Under the pieces are notes generated by a model, which was not told where the DNA came from, did no database searches, and worked only from the letters and a program-made list of their open reading frames with translations. The position numbers and the translations under genes were made by a program. Below, piece by piece: positions 58,328 to 64,000 of a stretch of DNA of 64,000 bases (positions within the stretch are counted from its first letter, which is position 1; the number at the start of each line of letters is the position of its first letter). The stretch spans positions 124,001-188,000 of the forward strand of contig NZ_CANLZR010000003.1 of assembly GCF_947495705.1 (NCBI RefSeq), read 5' to 3'. The DNA comes from an uncultured Phycicoccus sp. Its GTDB lineage: Bacteria; Actinomycetota; Actinomycetes; Actinomycetales; Dermatophilaceae.

Positions 58328-60853
58328 ATGACGGCAATCGACGCACCACGCAACGAGATCGGGATCCGACACGACAACGAGCCGGCGGACCAGGTCCGCG
58401 TGCGGACGCCGGCGACGGTCATCGTGCCGACGCGCAACGAGGAGGGGAACGTCCGCGAGCTGCTCCGCCGTCTCGTGCCCGTGCTTCCGGCCGGCAGCGA
58501 GGTCATCTTCGTCGACGACAGCGACGACGACACGGTCGCTGTGATCGAGGAGGCAGCGGCCGATCGTGCTCTGCCGGTTCGGGTTCACCACCGCGAGCCG
58601 GGCCAGCGCGGTGACGGGCTCGGCGGCGCGGTCGCCGCGGGGCTCGCCAAGGCGACATGCGACTGGTGCGTCGTCATGGACGCCGACCTCCAGCACCCGC
58701 CCGAGCTCGTCCCGGTGCTCGTCGCCGAGGGGCAGGCGACCGAGAGCCAGCTCGTGGTCGCGAGCCGCTACGGCGGGGCCGGGGACGCGGACACCTTCAG
58801 TGCGGGCCGGGCGGCGCTGTCGACCTGGGCGACCCGGCTGACCAAGGCGTTCTTCCCTCGCCGCCTGGCGGCGGTGCACGACCCGATGTCCGGCTTCTTC
58901 GCCGTTCGGCGCGACGCGGTCGACGTGACCTCGCTGCGCCCGAACGGCTTCAAGATCCTCCTCGAGATCGCGGTGCGCTGCGGCCCGTTGCGGACCATCG
59001 AGGTGCCGTTCCACTTCGGCCGGCGCTTCGCCGGCGAGAGCAAGGCCAACCTCGCCGAGTGCGCGCGCCTCGTGAGCTCGCTGTCGCGGCTGTGGTTCGC
59101 CGCGCGGAGCACCCGGCCGGCCGGGCGGATGCTCGGGTTCGGTCTCGTGGGCCTGAGCGGCCTGCTCGTCAACACCGTCGCGCTGTGGTTCGTCGCGCAG
59201 GTCGTCGGGCTGCACTACGCCCCGGGCGTGGTCCTGGCGACGGTGGCGTCGACGGTCTGGAACTGGGCGCTGCTCGAGCGGCTCGTCTACCCCTCCGGCG
59301 CACGCCGGGCGAGGATGGCGCGGCTGGGTGCGTTCGCGGGCCTCAACGTGCTGGCGCTGTTCCTGCGCGTCCCCCTGATCGCGTTGCTCGTGGAGTCCCT
59401 CGCGGTCAACTACCTCGTCGCGAACGCCGCCACCATCGTGCTCATCTTCGCGCTGCGGTTCGTCCTCAGTGACAGCGTCATCTTCCGGGGTACGACGACG
59501 GCCGCGACGGCGCCCGAGGCGCCATCCACGGCCGCGCCCGTCGCGGACACCACTGTCGCGGCCGCGGCGGCACCCGTCGCGGCGCCCGTTGCGGCACCCG
59601 CTGCCGTGGTCCCGACCCCGGTCGCGGCGACCGTCGCGCCCACCCTGGACGAGGTCGCTCCCGAGGAGCCGGCGGTGGTCGCCACCGCGACCAACGCCCC
59701 CGGCAACGACGGCTACCTGCCACACCGGTACGTCGTTCCCGGCGTGGCGACGATCGGCTCCGAGGTCCCGCTGCCCGAGCTGCAGTGGTTCCTCACGCCG
59801 TTCCGGACCCGCGGCCCGTTCGACATCGAGATCCGCGTCGGCCGGATCGGCCACCTCCACGGCCACGTCCAGTTCGTCGCCGAGGACGCGTCACGCCGCT
59901 ACGAGGAGCACCTCGGCGCGTTCGGGGCGAACTTCCACATCGAGATGGGCGATCGGATCCGAATCACGGTCGGGCCGCTGCTCGAGCACTCGCCGCACGT
60001 GCTGTACACCAACGTCGTCGAGGCCCTGCTGCGCTTCCTCGCCGTCACCCACAAGCGGGTGCTGCTGCACTCCGCCTGTGTCCGCCTGGGCAACACCGGG
60101 ATCATGCTGTCGGCGCGGACGGACACCGGGAAGACCGGGACGATCCTGCGGCTCATCCGCGAGGAGGGCGCGACGTTCCTCTCGGACGACATGACGATCA
60201 TCTCGCCCAAGGGACGAGCCCACTGCTTCCCCAAGCCGCTGACGATCAGCCATCACACGCTGCTCGCGGTGGACTCCCACGGTCTGTCGAAGCGGGAGTG
60301 GCGGTGGCTGCGGCTGCAGAGTCGGCTCCACTCCAAGGAGGGCCGCCAGTTCGGGATGCGGCTCGCTGCGATGAACCTCCCGATCATGACGGTGAACGCG
60401 ATGACCCAGGCCGTCGTGCCGCCACCGAAGTACGACGTGGACCGTCTCGTGCCATGCGACGTGGCCCGGCGCGTGGACGTGTCGGACCTGTTCATCATCG
60501 AGCGGGGACTCAACGAGATCGCCGATGTCTCCACCGGGGACGCGCTCCCCGAGCTCATCGACAACACCGACGACGCGTACGGGTTCCCGCCATTCGCGAC
60601 GTTGGCTCCGACGCTGGTGGTGGGCGGCATGGACTATGCCCAGCTCCGCCGGCGTGAGGAGGAGCTGCTGGCGAAGGCGTTGCGCCACATCCGAGTCCGT
60701 CGGGTCGTCCGCGACGACTTCGGCTGGCCCGCAGCGATCAGGTCGCTGGTGGCCGAGGACTCCATCCGTGCTGCGGACGGCGAGGGGGCGGGCCGACGCG
60801 CGCGGCGTGGGCTCCGTCGAGGAAAGGTCCATGCGCCAGTCGCTGCATCCTGA
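58328..60853 (+). CDS. GT2 glycosyltransferase / GtrA membrane domain / HPr-kinase-like P-loop domain fusion
   Basis: 841 residues. First, a family 2 glycosyltransferase (about 35-255) of dolichol-phosphate-mannose-synthase type: VIVPTRNEEGNVRELLRRLV, IFVDDSDDDT, CVVMDADLQHPPEL. Second, a GtrA-like four-helix membrane domain (about 265-385, GFGLVGLSGLLVNTVALWFV). After an Ala/Pro/Thr linker (about 390-455) comes a soluble domain with a P-loop-like SARTDTGKTG (595-604) and TFLSDDMTIISPKGRAHCFP, resembling HPr kinase/PEP carboxykinase-fold proteins. The first two modules make a polyprenyl-phosphate sugar and flip it; the third has no known role here. Start ATG 58328 with GGGGGG-type site; another in-frame ATG exists at 58214. 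Confidence 0.8.
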   Translation: MTAIDAPRNEIGIRHDNEPADQVRVRTPATVIVPTRNEEGNVRELLRRLVPVLPAGSEVIFVDDSDDDTVAVIEEAAADRALPVRVHHREPGQRGDGLGGAVAAGLAKATCDWCVVMDADLQHPPELVPVLVAEGQATESQLVVASRYGGAGDADTFSAGRAALSTWATRLTKAFFPRRLAAVHDPMSGFFAVRRDAVDVTSLRPNGFKILLEIAVRCGPLRTIEVPFHFGRRFAGESKANLAECARLVSSLSRLWFAARSTRPAGRMLGFGLVGLSGLLVNTVALWFVAQVVGLHYAPGVVLATVASTVWNWALLERLVYPSGARRARMARLGAFAGLNVLALFLRVPLIALLVESLAVNYLVANAATIVLIFALRFVLSDSVIFRGTTTAATAPEAPSTAAPVADTTVAAAAAPVAAPVAAPAAVVPTPVAATVAPTLDEVAPEEPAVVATATNAPGNDGYLPHRYVVPGVATIGSEVPLPELQWFLTPFRTRGPFDIEIRVGRIGHLHGHVQFVAEDASRRYEEHLGAFGANFHIEMGDRIRITVGPLLEHSPHVLYTNVVEALLRFLAVTHKRVLLHSACVRLGNTGIMLSARTDTGKTGTILRLIREEGATFLSDDMTIISPKGRAHCFPKPLTISHHTLLAVDSHGLSKREWRWLRLQSRLHSKEGRQFGMRLAAMNLPIMTVNAMTQAVVPPPKYDVDRLVPCDVARRVDVSDLFIIERGLNEIADVSTGDALPELIDNTDDAYGFPPFATLAPTLVVGGMDYAQLRRREEELLAKALRHIRVRRVVRDDFGWPAAIRSLVAEDSIRAADGEGAGRRARRGLRRGKVHAPVAAS

Positions 60854-62336
60854 GACGCCCGTGGTGGCGGGCGGCAGAGGTCGTCTGCCCGCCTCACGGT
60901 CCGCGGTCGGAGCCCGGTGGGTCTTTCCCGCCGGGCTTTCGGCCATGCTCGTCGGCGCGGCATGGGTGCGGATGTCGGGGCTGTCCGGTGCCGGCCTCTC
61001 GAGCGACGAGGCGGTGTACATCGGCCAGGGTGTCGCGGTGGCGGGGGACCCGTCCTGGTCGGCCGTGCGAGCCCACCCTCCGCTGCTCGGGGTCATCGTC
61101 GAGGTGGTCACCGGCGGCGGCGCCGGTGACCTCGGCGCGCGCTCCCTGAGCGTCGCGTTCGGGCTCGCCGCGGTCGTCGTCGCGGCGCTGCTCGCCCGTG
61201 AGCTCGGCGGGGTCACCGCCGGGCTCACCGCCGGGGCCGTGGTGGCGCTCATGCCGTACCACCGCGACGTCACCCGACTCGCCCTCGTCGAGGTCCCGAT
61301 GGCGACCGTCGCGGGGCTGGGCCTCCTCCTCGTCGTTCGCGGGGCGCGGACGGGGCGGCCACGGCTGCTCGCCGCGGCGGGCGCCACGTTCGGCGTCGCG
61401 ACGCTCTTCAAGGAGACCGCGCTCCTGACGGTGCTGGCCGTCGTGCTGGCGCTCCTCGTCGGTGACCCGCGCGTGCCGGCCCGCGTGGCACTGCGGGCCG
61501 GGGCCTGGTTCGCGGGTGTCGCGGCGCTCTACCCCGCGTGGCTCGCGGCGACCGGCGGCCTGGCCCGGGCGGCCGACTATCTCTTCTGGCAGACGGGGCG
61601 TCGCGGCACCGACCCGGTGCCGTTCTACCTCGACCTCGTCGCGCCGCGCGTCGGGTGGGCCGTGCTGGCCGCCGCCTGCGTGGGCGCCGTCGTCGCCGGG
61701 CGGGCCCGGCTGCCGGGCGTGACCGCCGTCGTGCTCGCCGTCGTCGTCCCGCTGGGGTTCTACCTCGTGTGGCCGGTGCACGGCTACCCCTACCTGCTCG
61801 TCGTCGTCGTGCCCCTCTCGGCGCTCGTGGGGGTGGCGGTCGCGGCCCTCGCCGACCGGCTGCGGCAGGGTCGGCTGCTGCGCCTCGCCCCGTGGGTCCT
61901 CGCTGTCGCGGTGGCGCTCGCCGGCCCGGCCGCCGCGAGCCCCCAGCCGCCGGACGTCGCCGGAGCGAGCGGCGTCGCCGGCCTGCGGGAGGCCTCCTCC
62001 TGGCTCCGCGCGGCCGACGCCCGGACGGTCGTCACCGCGGCGCCGTGGGTGGCCAACATCGTGCGGCACTACACCCCCGAGGCCACCGTGACGAGCCTCG
62101 CGCGTGAGCTCGACCTCGATGCCGTCAACCCGGCGTACCGGGGCGGCCCACCAGCGCTGCCCGGTGGTCGCGTGCACGTCGTGTGGGACGCCTGGTCGGC
62201 AGCCTCCGACCCCATGGGGACCGCGGCGCTGCTGGCCGAGGCGCGGGGCCGGGGCGCCCGGGTCGCACACGTCGAGCTGGCCGAGCCCGGGTCAAGACCG
62301 CGGATCCTCCTCGTCGTCCTGGCGGTCGACCCGTGA
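60831..62336 (+). CDS. GT39/ArnT-like membrane glycosyltransferase
   Basis: 501 residues with about ten to twelve membrane helices. The N-terminal loop GLSSDEAVYIGQGVAVAGDP holds the acidic DE motif that in PMT/ArnT-type GT-C enzymes coordinates metal and the lipid-linked donor, followed by RAHPPLLGVI. It would transfer a sugar from polyprenyl phosphate, probably the one made by the upstream GT2-GtrA protein, onto an exported acceptor. ATG 60831 has GGAAAGG and overlaps the preceding gene by 23 bases. Next gene starts in overlap or shortly after. Confidence 0.82.
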   Translation: MRQSLHPETPVVAGGRGRLPASRSAVGARWVFPAGLSAMLVGAAWVRMSGLSGAGLSSDEAVYIGQGVAVAGDPSWSAVRAHPPLLGVIVEVVTGGGAGDLGARSLSVAFGLAAVVVAALLARELGGVTAGLTAGAVVALMPYHRDVTRLALVEVPMATVAGLGLLLVVRGARTGRPRLLAAAGATFGVATLFKETALLTVLAVVLALLVGDPRVPARVALRAGAWFAGVAALYPAWLAATGGLARAADYLFWQTGRRGTDPVPFYLDLVAPRVGWAVLAAACVGAVVAGRARLPGVTAVVLAVVVPLGFYLVWPVHGYPYLLVVVVPLSALVGVAVAALADRLRQGRLLRLAPWVLAVAVALAGPAAASPQPPDVAGASGVAGLREASSWLRAADARTVVTAAPWVANIVRHYTPEATVTSLARELDLDAVNPAYRGGPPALPGGRVHVVWDAWSAASDPMGTAALLAEARGRGARVAHVELAEPGSRPRILLVVLAVDP

Positions 62337-62401
62337 CCCGCACAGCAGCCAGGACTATGCTGCCGAGCCTCCGAGGTTCGGCCGACGGAGGGAGGGACCT
62401 C

Positions 62402-63544
62402 GTGGTCATCGCGATGATCCGCGCCCTCCTCGTCGTGCTGGCCGTGGCCCTCGGCCCGCTGGCCGGCACCGCCCCGGCGGTGGGCGCACCGGCCGAGGCC
62501 CCGCCGCCTGCGGGCGTCGAAGCCCCGTCCCCCGACGCGGTCCCCATCTGGGCCTACTACTACATCTGGTTCGACCCGTCGTCGTGGGACCGAGCCAAGT
62601 CAGACACCCCGCTGCTGGGCACGTACAGCTCCGACGAGCGCACCGTGATGCGCCGCCACGTCGAGCTCGCGCAGTCTGCCGGGATCGACGGCTTCCTCGT
62701 GTCGTGGAAGGACATGGCGACCCTCAGTGAGCGCCTCGAGCGGCTCGCCGGGGTGGCGCGCGAGGCGAACTTCCGGCTGGGGATCGTCTACCAGGGCCTC
62801 GACTTCGCCCGGCGCCCCATCGAGACGCGCCAGGCCTGTGCGGATCTCGAGACGTTCGCGACGACATGGTCCGCCGACCCGGTCTTCCATCTCCTGGGAG
62901 ACCGTCCCGTCGTCGTGTGGACGGGCACGGACCAGTTCCCGACCGCGGACATCGAGCAGTGCGTCGCCCCCGTCCGCGGCCGCCTCCAGGTCTTGGCGTC
63001 CTCGCGGAGCGTCGAGGAGTGGGACCGCGTGTCGACGGTGCTCGAGGGGAGCGCCTACTACTGGTCCTCGGTCGACCCGCGCAAGGAGTGGTACCCCCGC
63101 AAGCTCGCCGAGATGGGGAACGCGGTCCACGCGGACGGGGGGCTCTGGGTGGCGCCCGCGGCCCCGGGGTTCGACGCCCGGCTCATCGGGGGCAAGACCG
63201 TCGTTCCACGCGAGGGTGACCGGACTCTCACCACTGAGCTCGAGGCGGCCGTGGCAACGTCCCCGGACGCCATCGGCCTCATCTCGTGGAACGAGTTCAG
63301 CGAGAACTCGCACGTCGAGCCCAGCGAGCGCTACGGCATGTCCGCGCTGCGGACGCTGGCGTCCTTCACCGGCAGCGGGGCGACCCTCCCGGTGCTCGAC
63401 TCGAGCGCCCCTCCGCCCCGGCCCACGGCCTCCGGGGTCAACGGGGTGGCCGCGCTGCTCATCATGGGGACCATCCTCGGCGGACTCCTCGTGTGGACAC
63501 GATGGCGGCGCGAGCCACTCACCCCCGACGGCGGGACGCCGTGA
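62402..63544 (+). CDS. Secreted, membrane-anchored GH99/GH71-like glycoside hydrolase
   Basis: 380 residues with a signal peptide (MIRALLVVLAVALGPLAGTA) and a C-terminal membrane helix (AALLIMGTILGGLLVWTRW), so the enzyme faces outward and is anchored at its C-terminus. The catalytic region begins VPIWAYYYIWFDPSSWD, with LLGTYSSDERTVMRRHVELA and GIDGFLVSWKD, and near the end LISWNEFSENSHVEPSERYG; this pattern resembles GH99 endo-mannanase-type and GH71 barrels, where NE(W/F).E residues are catalytic. GTG 62402 is preferred because of the strong GGAGGGAGGGACC site; a GTG at 62333 overlapping the upstream stop is possible. Sits among glycosyltransferases and probably trims their product. Confidence 0.7.
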   Translation: MVIAMIRALLVVLAVALGPLAGTAPAVGAPAEAPPPAGVEAPSPDAVPIWAYYYIWFDPSSWDRAKSDTPLLGTYSSDERTVMRRHVELAQSAGIDGFLVSWKDMATLSERLERLAGVAREANFRLGIVYQGLDFARRPIETRQACADLETFATTWSADPVFHLLGDRPVVVWTGTDQFPTADIEQCVAPVRGRLQVLASSRSVEEWDRVSTVLEGSAYYWSSVDPRKEWYPRKLAEMGNAVHADGGLWVAPAAPGFDARLIGGKTVVPREGDRTLTTELEAAVATSPDAIGLISWNEFSENSHVEPSERYGMSALRTLASFTGSGATLPVLDSSAPPPRPTASGVNGVAALLIMGTILGGLLVWTRWRREPLTPDGGTP

Positions 63545-64000
63545 TGACGCCGGAAGCCCGCACCGCCGTGCTGCGCCGGTACCTTCCCCCCGGAGTCGCG
63601 GACCGGCGGGCGCGCCTCCCGGTGGCGTTCACGGCGGCCCGGGTCCGGGCGGTCCGCCCGGCCGCCGAGGCGTTGGCTCGCCGGGTCCTGCCGCTGACGG
63701 GCATCCTCGTGCTCGCTCTGGCTCTGCGCGTCTGGCGCCTCGACGCCGTCGGCTTCAACAGCGACGAGGCCGTCTACGCGGGGCAGGCGGCGAGCATCAC
63801 GGGTGACCCCGAGTCGCTGCCGTTCTTCCCGGTCTTCCGGGCCCACCCGCTGTTGTTCCACACAACCGTCTCGGTCGTCTTCGAGGTCTTCGGGGTGAGC
63901 GACCTCGCGGCCCGTCTCACCTCGGTCGCGTTCGGGGTGGGTGGCGTCGTCGTCGCCTACCTCATCGGGAAGGAGCTCTACGGCCGCACCACCGGGCTGC
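63544..64000 (+). CDS. GT39/ArnT-like glycosyltransferase, N-terminal part (cut by window edge)
   Basis: 152 codons visible, no stop before the end of the window. After a basic cytoplasmic N-terminus (PGVADRRARLPVAFTAARVR) a first membrane helix (LPLTGILVLALALRVWRL) leads to AVGFNSDEAVYAGQAASITG, the same DE loop as in the upstream transferase, then FRAHPLLFHTTVSVVFEVFG. Probably a paralogue acting on the same glycan. ATG 63544 overlaps the preceding stop (TGATG); a GTG codon lies three bases earlier. Confidence 0.78.
   Translation, partial: MTPEARTAVLRRYLPPGVADRRARLPVAFTAARVRAVRPAAEALARRVLPLTGILVLALALRVWRLDAVGFNSDEAVYAGQAASITGDPESLPFFPVFRAHPLLFHTTVSVVFEVFGVSDLAARLTSVAFGVGGVVVAYLIGKELYGRTTGL

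Overview
This window is chromosomal DNA of a high-GC Gram-positive actinomycete. Evidence for that is the very high G+C with strong third-position bias, the many genes that start directly downstream of a TANNNT-type -10 box with no room for a ribosome binding site, a FadE5-type acyl-CoA dehydrogenase, a predicted mycothiol-dependent enzyme, a mycobacterial-type dCTP deaminase and several actinobacteria-restricted DUF families. A member of the Micrococcales (an Intrasporangiaceae-like organism) is my guess only. No rRNA operon, CRISPR array, prophage or insertion sequence was recognised. Two tRNA genes are present (Gly-CCC and Ser-UGA).

Layout. 1-2.4 kb: end of a luciferase-like monooxygenase gene, a GH13 trehalose-synthase-like enzyme and a lipoprotein. 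2.5-9 kb: an operon for a branched-chain 2-oxoacid dehydrogenase complex (E1 alpha, E1 beta, E2), a conserved protein of unknown function, then a glutaryl-CoA-dehydrogenase-like enzyme. 9-12.6 kb: two MFS transporters, one coupled to a MarR regulator. 12.6-16 kb: SRPBCC and mycothiol-type proteins divergent from a CopD-CtaG fusion. 16.2-25.3 kb: nitrilase, FAD oxidase, small membrane proteins, FadE5, a PBP4-type carboxypeptidase, tRNA-Gly, dcd, cutA and a hydrolase. 25.3-32.3 kb: two MFS exporters, a lipoprotein and a complete OpuC/ProU-type osmolyte ABC transporter. 32.4-37.8 kb: a membrane Fe-S oxidoreductase with a long repetitive acidic tail, then cysK-cysE. 38-43.3 kb: a tightly overlapping operon encoding subtilisin-like protease, ECF sigma factor, small transthyretin-like protein and TPR-CHAT caspase-like protease. 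43.6-49.5 kb: a YtxH-like protein, tRNA-Ser with a lower-GC gene behind it, a persulfide/sulfur operon (MBL-rhodanese, small Cys protein, TauE) behind a CstR/CsoR-like palindrome, DUF302, cupin and DUF1206 genes. 49.5-53.6 kb: LacI regulator divergent from a sugar ABC transporter. 53.9-58 kb: cold-shock gene and a large secreted phosphoesterase. 58.3-64 kb: start of a cell-envelope glycan cluster (GT2-GtrA-P-loop fusion, two GT39-type transferases, a membrane-tethered GH99-like protein).

Most notable signals: (1) the sigma factor/protease/CHAT operon, whose layout invites comparison with proteolytic sigma-factor release by TPR-CHAT in type III-E CRISPR systems; (2) a dispersed ~28-30 bp repeat family centred on GACCAATAGGTC, with 12 intergenic copies in three clusters and three related copies captured in frame inside the E2 gene; (3) eight DPWDEP motifs plus a terminal DPWD in the tail of the Fe-S oxidoreductase; (4) near-identical TetR-type operators in front of fadE5 and that oxidoreductase; (5) an apparent non-canonical start of the CHAT gene. 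All of this is reading by eye; no database search or folding was run.
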